NCBI GenBank assembly: GCA_965267605.1
Contig: OZ254088.1
Location: forward strand, 1,240,001 to 1,304,000
Reading direction: 5' to 3'
Source: G965267605 sp965267605
GTDB taxonomy: Bacteria; Bacteroidota; Bacteroidia; Flavobacteriales_E; Vicingaceae
Length of the DNA: 64,000 bases
The notes under the pieces are model-generated. The model saw only the letters and a program-made list of their open reading frames with translations, made no database searches and had not been told where the DNA came from. Of this stretch, positions 50,745 to 59,427 are shown piece after piece. Position numbers and translations under genes: made by a program. Position 1 is the stretch's first letter. Every line of letters starts with the position of its first letter.

Positions 50745-51551
50745 AGCAGGAAAAAAGACCTCTTTAATTATTATTCCCGACCCCATCAGCAATACAAACC
50801 AGCCAAAACCCTTCTTGAGATTGGCACCTGAAAGCCTGGTAGACCATGAATTACCAATGAATATCCCTACCACCGAGAACGCGGTGAACAGCAGTAAAAA
50901 CGTCCAATCTACCTGCACAGCATTTCCCATGTCTCCGATAAATCCGATAAGAGATTTTGCTGCAATGATTAAAAGCGAAGTACCAACTGCCAATCTCATC
51001 GGAAGCTTTGCCAACAACACGAGGGCTGGAATTATCATAAACCCACCGCCAGCACCAACCAATCCAGTTAACAAGCCCACTCCGGCTCCTTCGAGAATAA
51101 TCATAGGATAGTTGTATGCCACTTTCGCAGATTCAGCTTCTCTCTTCCCTCCGTTTCTTATCATACTAATGGCCGCCAATACCATCACCAGCGCAAACAG
51201 AATTAAGATGGCCATATCCCTGGTTAGCGTAAATGCACCAACTGTCATCAACTCTTCTGGAATAACAGGTACAACGAACTTTCTGGTAGCATATACTGCT
51301 ATGAAGGAAGGAACAGCGAAAACAACTGCTGTTTTATAGTCCACACTTTTCTGGCGCATACATTTTCCTGCACCAACCAGAGCTGTAGCACCAACCACAA
51401 AAAGGGAATACGCGGTTGCAGTGATCGGTTCAATCGCCAGTAGATAAACAAAAATGGGTACTGTAAGAATCGAGCCACCACCGCCTATCACACCCATTGT
51501 AACACCAGTTACAACGGCAAGCGCGTATCCGACAATCAGCGTAAACTCCAT
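50739..51551 (-). CDS. TauE/SafE family sulfite exporter
   Basis: Start set at ATG 51551 (MEFTLIVGYALAVVTGVTMG), 270 aa with seven to eight membrane segments. The two family repeats are seen as GVIGGGGSILTVPIFVYLL and TGLVGAGGGFMIIPALVLL. TauE proteins move sulfite or sulfoacetate out of the cell. In this cluster export of sulfite formed by persulfide oxidation is the simplest role. It lies 46 bases after the Crp gene, with an operator candidate in between. Confidence 0.87.
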   Translation of the reverse strand: MEFTLIVGYALAVVTGVTMGVIGGGGSILTVPIFVYLLAIEPITATAYSLFVVGATALVGAGKCMRQKSVDYKTAVVFAVPSFIAVYATRKFVVPVIPEELMTVGAFTLTRDMAILILFALVMVLAAISMIRNGGKREAESAKVAYNYPMIILEGAGVGLLTGLVGAGGGFMIIPALVLLAKLPMRLAVGTSLLIIAAKSLIGFIGDMGNAVQVDWTFLLLFTAFSVVGIFIGNSWSTRLSGANLKKGFGWFVLLMGSGIIIKEVFFPAV

Positions 51552-51585
51552 TGCGAACAAATGTCCGATAGAGCTCCAGGACTTA

Positions 51586-51603
51586 CAGTGACAAATGTTA
51601 CAC
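51586..51603 (-). promoter_or_regulatory. Candidate Crp/Fnr operator upstream of tauE
   Basis: Minus strand GTGTAAC, four bases (ATTT), GTCACTG. It matches the site at 50727-50744 and has the half-site spacing of Crp/Fnr operators. It overlaps the stop codon of the regulator gene. Confidence 0.5.
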
Positions 51604-52233
51604 TACGGAGATCTGGTTTCTACCAAGTTGGATCAAGCCCTGCTTCTCTAGTTGTTTGAGCAATCTGCTGATAACCTCCCTGGAACTGTAAAGGTCATAG
51701 GCAATGTCCTGATGCGTGATTTTCAGTTCGTTGGTTCCCGCGACCTTGGTCTTCTCGTTCAGATACTCCATTAGACGTTGATCCAACCTTTGAAAAACCA
51801 CGCTGTCAATGGTGTTAAGCAGTTCATTGAATCGATCACTATACGTGGTTAGAACGAAATTCTTCCAACTGTCATGCGTTTTTATCCAGTCATCAATCTT
51901 GCTAACCGGAACAGCAATACATTCTGTATCCTCTTCTGCGATCGCACGTACGCGGCTTGGAGCGTTTGCCATACAGCATTGTACCGTCATTGCACAGCTC
52001 TGGCCGGGATATAGGAAGTACAGGAAAAGTTCATCGCCATTATCGTCTTCCCTTAGAACTTTAATCGCACCTCTGGTTACCAAGGGCATTATCTTGATAT
52101 AGCCCCCGATGTCCATCATGGTCTCGCCAGCAGGAATGTGTTTAACCTCACCTACTTCTTCAATGGCCTTTACCATTTCGGGAGTATCAAGAATCGGGAA
52201 GTGTTCGCTAATCGAATCGGAAATAGTTGACAT
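51598..52233 (-). CDS. Crp/Fnr family transcriptional regulator
   Basis: A 211 aa protein: a cyclic-nucleotide-binding-type beta barrel (about 20-130) with GETMMDIGGYIKIMPLVTRG, a dimer helix, and a C-terminal helix-turn-helix ITHQDIAYDLYSSREVISRL, then LKQLEKQGLIQLGRN. A pair of cysteines (MTVQCCMANAPSR) in the sensor domain could respond to redox or persulfide. It is first in the sulfur cluster, and its likely binding sites lie before tauE and the MBL-rhodanese gene. Confidence 0.86.
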   Translation of the reverse strand: MSTISDSISEHFPILDTPEMVKAIEEVGEVKHIPAGETMMDIGGYIKIMPLVTRGAIKVLREDDNGDELFLYFLYPGQSCAMTVQCCMANAPSRVRAIAEEDTECIAVPVSKIDDWIKTHDSWKNFVLTTYSDRFNELLNTIDSVVFQRLDQRLMEYLNEKTKVAGTNELKITHQDIAYDLYSSREVISRLLKQLEKQGLIQLGRNQISVV

Positions 52234-52238
52234 GGTGC

Positions 52239-52251
52239 AAACTTAAAGTTT
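52239..52251. promoter_or_regulatory. Inverted repeat before the Crp/Fnr gene
   Basis: AAACTT, one base, AAGTTT within TGCAAACTTAAAGTTTACA. It sits 6-18 bases before the regulator's start and spans the end of the neighbouring lipoprotein gene. It is a possible autoregulation site, different from the two cluster operators. Confidence 0.3.
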
Positions 52252-53032
52252 ACATGCACTCCAGCTTCACATCATCATAGAAGAAGTAGCACTTGAACAG
52301 GGGATTTTTCGCTGTAGAGCCTGTACCCACCCTGTCCATATCCTTGATCCTTCTGAATACGCCTATGATGATGAAATTGGAAGGATTGTCTGCTACGAAG
52401 GTTCCCTCCAGCAGTTCCCAGCAGTCTTTGTCCGTTACCAGATCAGGGAATTCGATACTTGGTGGAACCGTGCTGGCCAGATTGTAATCCTTTTCAGAAA
52501 CCTTATGCTCCACCGCAGCCACACCTAATGGACCGTAGGAGTTTCGGCTGTTATCGGACAAGGAAACGCGCAGCGACACCTTGTAAACGTTTCCCACCAC
52601 TAAAGGCGCCTTGAGCTGAAGCTGGATGTACTCCATGTAGTCCTTGGATGTAGACGATATACCACCACCTACATACGCCCTGCCGCTAAATGGGTACTGT
52701 ACACCGAAGTGGTTCTCGGGTGCATCTACCTTCGACTTACCACAGCACCTGAAATAGTCGGCTGTTGCCGCTGTTGGCAAGGTCAATCCCACACATTTGT
52801 CTACCTGAGAATAGGTTGTTGGGCAATCGCCTGAGATGACCGTTTGCTCAAAACTTCCGTTCACCACAAGGTTTTCACAGGGCGTTACCTGCGGTTCGGT
52901 GTAGAATTCACATTCAGAACCCGGACAGCTACCTCCTACCCTTATGTTCACGTTTTTCTTCTTGCAGGCTAATAAAAAGGCTGAACAAACAAGAACAACT
53001 ATTATATTTTGAAGATGATTGTGCGATCTCAT
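52250..53032 (-). CDS. Lipoprotein with carbohydrate-binding-like domain
   Basis: A 260 aa protein with a lipoprotein signal (IVVLVCSAFLLAC; lipidated Cys23 followed by KKKN). The mature region is a jelly-roll-like domain starting LVVNGSFEQTVISGDCPTTY and closing with the KCYFFYDDVKLECM strand. This pattern is common in Bacteroidetes surface proteins, often fused to OmpA domains; here it is alone. It ends 16 bases before the Crp/Fnr start, but its role in sulfur handling is doubtful. Confidence 0.7.
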   Translation of the reverse strand: MRSHNHLQNIIVVLVCSAFLLACKKKNVNIRVGGSCPGSECEFYTEPQVTPCENLVVNGSFEQTVISGDCPTTYSQVDKCVGLTLPTAATADYFRCCGKSKVDAPENHFGVQYPFSGRAYVGGGISSTSKDYMEYIQLQLKAPLVVGNVYKVSLRVSLSDNSRNSYGPLGVAAVEHKVSEKDYNLASTVPPSIEFPDLVTDKDCWELLEGTFVADNPSNFIIIGVFRRIKDMDRVGTGSTAKNPLFKCYFFYDDVKLECM

Positions 53033-53114
53033 CCTAATACAATATTACCAAATATCGTACCACCCTGAATCCCACTGAGTGTCGAGCATTTTTCCTAATT
53101 TTCGCGACTGTTAC

Positions 53115-54944
53115 ATGCAGCCAACCATGAGCAACAGTACCATATTCCGCGTTTTGGTATTCGTCCTGCTGGGCAGCCCAGTTTTCGCCCAGGAATACAT
53201 CCCTTACCGATCTGGTAAGCTGTGGGGGTACGTTGACAAGACTGGCGCTATGAAGATCCCACCCAAGTTTAAGGCTGCCAGGATGTTCAAGCATGGATTT
53301 GGACCAGTGAAGAAGGACCACTTCTACACCATGATCAACTCCAGTGGAGATTCTGTTAAACCTGTCATCTACGATAACATCGGTGAATTCAAGCAAGGAT
53401 TTGCCAAGTTTAAGCTGATGGGCAAGTACGGATACTTCGATCATCGAGGTAAAGTCGCCATCAAACCACAATTCGATGGTGCTGATGCTTTCATGCCATG
53501 CAATCTTGCTGTAGTCCAAAAAGGCGGGAGATATGGATTCGTAAACATAGATGGTAAGGTGGTGATACCTATGCGCTATCAGCGCGTAACCAGAATGAGC
53601 GTTCAAGGTTTTGCAACGGTTTACAAAGAAGCCAGTGCCGGATTGATTGATTCTACAGGAAGACTTGTCGCTCCTATTGTCTATAAAGGAAAGGACCTTC
53701 ATATTCTGGAGCCCAACAAGAGACTGAAGAAGCACTTTATTCAACTCCGAAGAACCGATGGGCAGAAGGGCAACTACGGAGTGGTCTTCAACAATGGAAA
53801 ATCGCTACTGTACTACGAGTTGAATCACCTGGTCTCCTCAGATCACTTTATGCATAATAAATACATGAGCGTGAAGATTCCTGCTGCGGAAGGCAGTGAG
53901 GAAGCGGCTACCAGTTATGGACTCGTGGATTACAAAGGAAATGTGGTAATGCAAACCAGCGATTATGCTTTCGTGAGAAGTGCTTCAGATGCCGGTCTGG
54001 TTGTGGGCAAACAGAAAGGAAGTGGTGTGGTATACGGATTCGTCAATACGCGTGGAGAAACAGTCATCAAGCCTAAATACGAGTCTATAGAAGAATTTCA
54101 GGACGGACTTGCAAGGGTTACCGCCAAAGGAAAGTACGGCTTCGTAGATACCACCGGTGCATTGGTGGTGGAAATGAAGACCATCGGCAATATCCAGTTT
54201 GCGGACTATCGCTACGGTGTACAGCGATTCAGTACGCAATCTCTCAATGGAGTAGCCGACATCATGACAGGAAAGATCATCGTTTCCGGTCCGCGAAACG
54301 TACACTTCGAGTTCACGGATCACGGTCTACTTGTGAGAAGGGAAAAAGGCAAATTCCAGTTGATCAGTCCGAACGGCAAAGCTGTTAACCCTACGTGGTA
54401 CCAGAAAATTGTTACCGGTAGTTTCAGGAAGATCGTTGGTAAGGAGTATGGTTTCAAAATCATGCAGGGAGACAAAGTCGGTATCCTTAATAAGCAGGGC
54501 GTTGTTGTGATCTCTCCTAGCTACGAAGAGATCACCGTGATCAACGATAAGTACCTAAAGGCTAAGAAAAATGGCAAGTACGGAGTGATTGACTACAAAG
54601 GAAATCAGGTACTTCCTTTCGACTACAGCGGTGTTGAATACGTTGAGCAAACTGGAAACTTCTGGGTAGGCGTGAAACTGAACTGGCAAATGGTCAACCT
54701 TCAGAACGAAGTACTGACTGAAGCCTTGTACTCAGCCATCAAGCATTGTGAGAATGGCTACTACAATGTATATGACTCCAACTGGGGACTTGTGGATCCC
54801 AAAGGAAAACTGGTGGTTCCATTGGTGTGTCGAGAAAAGATCCAGCCACTGGATGAAGATGGCGTATTCGGGATTGTTCAAACAGGCACTTCTTTGCAAG
54901 GATACATCGGCACCAATTTTCAGCCTTACTGGCAGGGAGACTAA
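53115..54944 (+). CDS. Exported WG-repeat protein
   Basis: Start at ATG 53115 or 53127 (MSNSTIFRVLVFVLLGSPVF), with a signal peptide ending VFAQ; about 605-609 aa. It consists of at least ten WG (KWGYVDxxG) repeats of about 45 residues, such as GKLWGYVDKTGAMKIPPKF, GKYGYFDHRGKVAIKPQFD and GKYGVIDYKGNQVLPFDY. The repeats are predicted beta units of unknown binding role. A TAATTTTC element 11 bases before the first ATG looks like the promoter. It ends two bases from the convergent typA stop. Confidence 0.85.
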   Translation: MQPTMSNSTIFRVLVFVLLGSPVFAQEYIPYRSGKLWGYVDKTGAMKIPPKFKAARMFKHGFGPVKKDHFYTMINSSGDSVKPVIYDNIGEFKQGFAKFKLMGKYGYFDHRGKVAIKPQFDGADAFMPCNLAVVQKGGRYGFVNIDGKVVIPMRYQRVTRMSVQGFATVYKEASAGLIDSTGRLVAPIVYKGKDLHILEPNKRLKKHFIQLRRTDGQKGNYGVVFNNGKSLLYYELNHLVSSDHFMHNKYMSVKIPAAEGSEEAATSYGLVDYKGNVVMQTSDYAFVRSASDAGLVVGKQKGSGVVYGFVNTRGETVIKPKYESIEEFQDGLARVTAKGKYGFVDTTGALVVEMKTIGNIQFADYRYGVQRFSTQSLNGVADIMTGKIIVSGPRNVHFEFTDHGLLVRREKGKFQLISPNGKAVNPTWYQKIVTGSFRKIVGKEYGFKIMQGDKVGILNKQGVVVISPSYEEITVINDKYLKAKKNGKYGVIDYKGNQVLPFDYSGVEYVEQTGNFWVGVKLNWQMVNLQNEVLTEALYSAIKHCENGYYNVYDSNWGLVDPKGKLVVPLVCREKIQPLDEDGVFGIVQTGTSLQGYIGTNFQPYWQGD

Positions 54945-54946
54945 TC

Positions 54947-56707
54947 CTAAATCTTTCTCATTCTTAGACTTACAGGGGTTACCTCAAGGTATTCATCAGC
55001 TTGAATGAATTCCATAGCTTCTTCCAGGGAGAACTTGATCTTTGGAGCAATCTTGTTGGCTTCATCCGCACCTGCGGAACGCATATTTGTCAGCTTTTTC
55101 CCTTTGATGAGGTTTACTTCCAGATCATTGTCCCTGGTATTCTCCCCTACTACCTGTCCTTTGTAGATGACTTCGCCCGGGTCAACGAAGAACCTACCGC
55201 GATCTTGTAATCGATTCAAGGCAAATCCCGTAGCTGCACCAGCCTCCATAGAAATAAGTGACCCTTTGTTCCTTTCCGGAATATCACCTTTATATGGCGC
55301 GTACTCCCGGAAACGGTGTGTCATCACCGCATTACCTGCTGTTGCAGTAAGGATGTTGTTTCTCAAACCAATGAGGCCACGCGATGGTATGTCGAACTCC
55401 AGATGAAGCAAATCCCCCTTCGGTTCCATCACTAACATCTCTCCTTTTCTCTGTGTAACGAGCTCTATAGCCTTACCTGAGTATTCCTCCGGCACATCGA
55501 TTACCAGGGTTTCATAGGGCTCGTGCTGAGCGCCATTGATTTCCTTAATAATCACCTGTGGTTTTCCAACCTGCAGTTCGTAGCCCTCTCTTCGCATCGT
55601 TTCAATAAGCACCGATAGATGCAGGATCCCTCTTCCGAAAACGTTGAATTTATCTTCAGTATCGGTCTCTTCCACCCTAAGGGCAAGGTTCTTCTCCAGC
55701 TCCAGGGTCAACCTGTCGCGAATGTGGCGGGAAGTAACGTATTTACCCTCTTGCCCGAAGAAAGGAGAGTTGTTAATGGTAAAGAGCATACTCATGGTAG
55801 GCTCATCTATTGCGATCCTTGGTAACTCTTCCGGGTGTTCAAGATCAGCGATCGTATCACCGATCTCAAAGTCATCTACGCCAACGATCGCGCAAATATC
55901 ACCGGAACGGGCTGAAGTCACCCTTTTCTTACCCATACCTTCAAAAACATGGAGCTCCTTGATCCTTACCTTCTTCTGAACGCCATCGCGCTTGCACAAG
56001 ATGTAATCCTTTCCCTCTTCTAAATCTCCTCTGAATATCCTTCCAATGGCAATACGGCCTACGAACGTTGAATAATCCAGGGAAGTGACCTGCATCTGCG
56101 GTGGGCCTTCATTATAAGGTGCTTCAGGTATATCGCTCAGCACAGCGTCTAATAATGCAGTAATATCTGTAGTGGGTTGTTGCCAATCGGTACTCATCCA
56201 CCCTTCCTTGGAAGAACCAAAGATGGTCGTAAAATCCAGCTGATCCTCCGAGGCTTCCAGACTGAACATCAGATCGAACACCGCTTCCTGTACCAGGTCT
56301 GGGGTGCAATTCTCCTTGTCCACCTTGTTCACCACTACGATTGGTGTCAAACCAAGCTCTATCGACTTACCAAGCACAAACCTGGTCTGTGGCATGGCAC
56401 CCTCAAACGCATCTACCAGGAGCAGCACACCATCTGCCATTTTGAGTACACGCTCTACTTCTCCTCCGAAGTCCGCGTGTCCTGGTGTGTCAATTACATT
56501 GATTTTGGCTCCTTTGTAGGTTACCGACACATTCTTAGAAAGAATGGTAATCCCCCTTTCTCTCTCAAGATCATTGTTATCCAACAACAGCTCTGTGCGC
56601 TCCTTATGGTCATCAAGGATCTTACATTCTTCAATGATCTTGTCTACCAGCGTTGTCTTGCCATGATCAACGTGTGCGATAATGGCAATGTTCCTAATCG
56701 TCTCCAT
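54947..56707 (-). CDS. typA: Ribosome-associated GTPase TypA/BipA
   Basis: Start set at ATG 56707 (METIRNIAIIAHVDHGKTTL), 586 aa, in line with the usual length near 600. GTPase motifs: AHVDHGKT (G1), RGITI (G2), DTPGHADF (G3) and NKVDKE (G4). The C-terminal domain typical of BipA is present (KGDLLHLEFDIPSRGLIGLR, SAGADEANKI). It binds the ribosome and helps assembly and growth at low temperature or stress. The palindrome CCACAATTGTGG (56710-56721) and a TACTCTTG box lie just upstream. Confidence 0.95.
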   Translation of the reverse strand: METIRNIAIIAHVDHGKTTLVDKIIEECKILDDHKERTELLLDNNDLERERGITILSKNVSVTYKGAKINVIDTPGHADFGGEVERVLKMADGVLLLVDAFEGAMPQTRFVLGKSIELGLTPIVVVNKVDKENCTPDLVQEAVFDLMFSLEASEDQLDFTTIFGSSKEGWMSTDWQQPTTDITALLDAVLSDIPEAPYNEGPPQMQVTSLDYSTFVGRIAIGRIFRGDLEEGKDYILCKRDGVQKKVRIKELHVFEGMGKKRVTSARSGDICAIVGVDDFEIGDTIADLEHPEELPRIAIDEPTMSMLFTINNSPFFGQEGKYVTSRHIRDRLTLELEKNLALRVEETDTEDKFNVFGRGILHLSVLIETMRREGYELQVGKPQVIIKEINGAQHEPYETLVIDVPEEYSGKAIELVTQRKGEMLVMEPKGDLLHLEFDIPSRGLIGLRNNILTATAGNAVMTHRFREYAPYKGDIPERNKGSLISMEAGAATGFALNRLQDRGRFFVDPGEVIYKGQVVGENTRDNDLEVNLIKGKKLTNMRSAGADEANKIAPKIKFSLEEAMEFIQADEYLEVTPVSLRMRKI

Positions 56708-56709
56708 AC

Positions 56710-56721
56710 CCACAATTGTGG
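56710..56721. promoter_or_regulatory. Palindrome in the typA leader
   Basis: CCACAATTGTGG, a perfect 12-base palindrome ending 3 bases before the typA ATG, immediately downstream of a TACTCTTG -7-like box (56724-56731, minus strand). It is an operator or translation-control candidate. Confidence 0.35.
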
Positions 56722-56731
56722 CGCAAGAGTA

Positions 56732-57052
56732 CATTCTTTCCTTTACATATCCGCTTTTATGCACTAAATCTTTAAACAATCCACCCTTGATGACTTTTTG
56801 TCCAACAGACGGAATTCAGGCGCGCTCTGATATTATTATACCTACCTTTGTAGCGGCCCAAGAAGGAATGTCATTCTAAAACAGGCAAGCTACTTCTTAG
56901 GGTCGATCACAAAGTTCAGGCGCACGAGTTATGGTAATGTGCGGAAGCGGCCTGAAGACAAACAATCAGAATTACATAGTTGATCCAGCACATTGGTCAG
57001 CAAGTACTACGGGGTGAGCGCTTATCGCATTATGCTGCCTTGGAATTGATAT
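56732..57052. other. Intergenic region between typA and the DEAD-box helicase
   Basis: No convincing open frame. TACCTTTG (56843-56850, plus strand) is an exact -7 element, about 200 bases before the helicase start, suggesting a long 5' leader. DEAD-box mRNAs with long leaders are known in cold response; that is an analogy only. No terminator-like hairpin was seen. Confidence 0.45.
56843..56850 (+). promoter_or_regulatory. Predicted helicase promoter -7 element
   Basis: TACCTTTG matches TAnnTTTG. No TTTG is found at the expected distance upstream. Confidence 0.35.
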
Positions 57053-58300
57053 ATGGAAAAAAGAAGACCGAAAAAGAAATTCGACAAGAACGCCAAACCA
57101 CGTCATAAGAAAAGTGGCGACTTCAAAGGCAAGCGGAACGGTAAGCCCAAAAGAAGAAATGGCGGAAGGTCAGGCCGGGGTGGTAGAAAACCATCACAGT
57201 TGGATCCAACGATGTTGATCAAAAAAGCATCCAAGGTTAAAGTGAAGAAGTACCAGACCAACAGAACATTCAATGAATACCCTATCTCTGCTGAACTTCT
57301 GGAGCGATTAACACAAAAGGGATTCTCCGAGCCTACGGAGATCCAGGATAAGTCTATTGAAGCTTTATTAGATGGACATGACCTGCTGGGAATTGCACAA
57401 ACGGGAACAGGGAAAACAGGTGCGTTCCTTATTCCTATCATCGAGCACCTGCTCTATCATTATTCAAAAGATTTTGCGCTGGTAGTAGTTCCCACCAGAG
57501 AATTGGCCTTACAGGTTCAAGAGGAATTCAAGAGCATGACCAAGGGATTGAAGCTATTCTCCAGTGTATTTATTGGCGGCACAAAGATCCACAAGGACAT
57601 ACAAGCCCTTCGAAGACCCAGTCACCTTGTAATTGGTACTCCGGGACGTATCCTTGACCTTGTACAGCGCAAAGCGTTGGACTTACGTGGATTCAACACA
57701 CTTGTACTGGATGAGTATGATCGCATGCTGGATATGGGATTCTCCAAGGACGTGCTAAGGATTGTTCATTTGATGCAGAACAGAACCCAGACCATGCTTT
57801 TTTCAGCAACGCTGGACAAAAAGCAACAATCAATCATAGATGACCTTCTGGACGACCCTGTATCGGTTAAGGTTAGCTCTGGCGATACCAGTGCAGATCA
57901 GGTGGATCAGGATATCATAAGACTGGAAGAAGGCATGGATAAGTTCCAATACCTGTTAGACCTCCTAAGGTCGGATGAATACGATAAGGTGATTGTATTC
58001 GATGAAACAAAGCACAGGGTGAATCGCCTGTGTGGTAAGCTCAACAAGGCCGGAATCCGTGCAGATCAGATTCAGGGAAACAAGAGCCAAACGCAGCGAC
58101 AGAAGGCCTTACGCGCCTTTAAACAAGGAAGGGTTGACGTGTTGGTGGCTACCGATGTGGCCGCAAGAGGAATTGATGTAGATGATGTGGCGCTTGTTAT
58201 CAATTATCAAATGCCAATGACTTACGATGCGTATATTCACCGCATCGGAAGAACCGGAAGGGCCGGAAAAGTTGGAAAAGCATTAACGTTCGTTTCGTAA
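57053..58300 (+). CDS. DEAD-box RNA helicase, RhlE-like
   Basis: A 415 aa protein: a very basic Lys/Arg-rich N-terminus (1-75), then the helicase core with Q motif, Walker A QTGTGKT, motif Ib TPGRILDLV, motif II DEYD (in LVLDEYDRMLDMGF, a variant of DEAD), motif III SAT and motif VI HRIGRTGRAG. The protein stops right after the last core strand (KALTFVS), so the usual C-terminal tail is missing. Probable role: RNA remodelling in ribosome assembly or decay. The TAA stop is in frame with the next ATG nine bases on. Confidence 0.9.
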   Translation: MEKRRPKKKFDKNAKPRHKKSGDFKGKRNGKPKRRNGGRSGRGGRKPSQLDPTMLIKKASKVKVKKYQTNRTFNEYPISAELLERLTQKGFSEPTEIQDKSIEALLDGHDLLGIAQTGTGKTGAFLIPIIEHLLYHYSKDFALVVVPTRELALQVQEEFKSMTKGLKLFSSVFIGGTKIHKDIQALRRPSHLVIGTPGRILDLVQRKALDLRGFNTLVLDEYDRMLDMGFSKDVLRIVHLMQNRTQTMLFSATLDKKQQSIIDDLLDDPVSVKVSSGDTSADQVDQDIIRLEEGMDKFQYLLDLLRSDEYDKVIVFDETKHRVNRLCGKLNKAGIRADQIQGNKSQTQRQKALRAFKQGRVDVLVATDVAARGIDVDDVALVINYQMPMTYDAYIHRIGRTGRAGKVGKALTFVS

Positions 58301-58309
58301 CACAAAGGC

Positions 58310-59407
58310 ATGGCAGAGTTTACACCCCCTAGATTCCCCCGAGGAAAAGCTGATGGATTCAGTATGGAGATCCGAAAACGGATCCAATCCTACTTCAAGG
58401 ATAACGAGATAGCCAATACAGGCGACTGGCGCATATACCATAAAGCGATCCTATGGATTGGTTTGTACATAGGTCCGTTTGTGGTTCTATTGACTGGCAT
58501 TATTGGTGACGGGCTTTCTTTCGCGTTCTGGTTTTTAATGGGGATAGCCATGTTTGGGATTGGACTGAACGTTATGCATGATGGGAATCATGGTTCATAT
58601 GCCAAGAAAGGCTGGATGAACAAGCTTGCTGGTGCTTCTCTGATCATCATGGGTGGAAGTCCATTCAATTGGAGGCTTCAACACAATGTTTTGCATCACA
58701 CCTATACAAACATTCACGAGCACGATGAGGATCTGGCTCCAGGAGTATTCATGAAGTTTACCCCTGCTGATAAAACCAGGTGGATACACCGATACCAGCA
58801 CATTTATGCCCCATTCTTCTATTGCCTGATGACATTGTATTGGGTAACGCATAAGGATTTCGGGCAGGTAACCAGGTATCACAAGAAGGGATTGATCGAA
58901 GCAAATAACAGCACTTTCGCAAAGGAGCTATGGAAAACGATCGCGATCAAGATTGGGTACTTCAGCGTTATAATCGGGTTACCATTGTTGTTAACTGATC
59001 TGAGCTGGTGGAGTTGCGTTCTTGGATTTATAGTGATGCACGCTGTGGCCGGATTGCTAATGGCTCTGGTATTCCAGTCTGCACATGTGATCCAGGAAAC
59101 TGATCATCCGGTCCCGGTGTCAGGAAGCGTTGAGGATGAATGGATGATCCATCAGCTAAGAACAACGGCAAACTTCGCCACCAAGAATAAGCTGGTAGGT
59201 TGGTTTGTTGGTGGCCTTAACTTTCAGGTTGAACACCATTTATTCCCAAACATCAGCCATGTACATTATCCGAAGATCGCTGGTATCGTAAAGCAATGCG
59301 CTAAGGATTTTGGACTTCCATACCATGAGGCACCTACATTCAGACGAGCAATTCGCTCTCACTTCAGATTGATGAAGGAATTAGGCAGGGCTCCTTCAGT
59401 GGCTTAG
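58310..59407 (+). CDS. Membrane fatty acid desaturase
   Basis: A 365 aa protein of the acyl-lipid/linoleoyl-CoA desaturase group. The three histidine boxes are HDGNH (90-94), HNVLHH (125-130) and QVEHH (near 306-310), which hold the di-iron centre. Membrane segments lie at about 47-90 and 215-260. It introduces a double bond into a fatty acyl chain using oxygen. The position of the double bond cannot be told. It is probably co-transcribed with the helicase gene, as both may respond to cold. Confidence 0.9.
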   Translation: MAEFTPPRFPRGKADGFSMEIRKRIQSYFKDNEIANTGDWRIYHKAILWIGLYIGPFVVLLTGIIGDGLSFAFWFLMGIAMFGIGLNVMHDGNHGSYAKKGWMNKLAGASLIIMGGSPFNWRLQHNVLHHTYTNIHEHDEDLAPGVFMKFTPADKTRWIHRYQHIYAPFFYCLMTLYWVTHKDFGQVTRYHKKGLIEANNSTFAKELWKTIAIKIGYFSVIIGLPLLLTDLSWWSCVLGFIVMHAVAGLLMALVFQSAHVIQETDHPVPVSGSVEDEWMIHQLRTTANFATKNKLVGWFVGGLNFQVEHHLFPNISHVHYPKIAGIVKQCAKDFGLPYHEAPTFRRAIRSHFRLMKELGRAPSVA

Positions 59408-59427
59408 TTTACTGTTCCTAAACTGCC

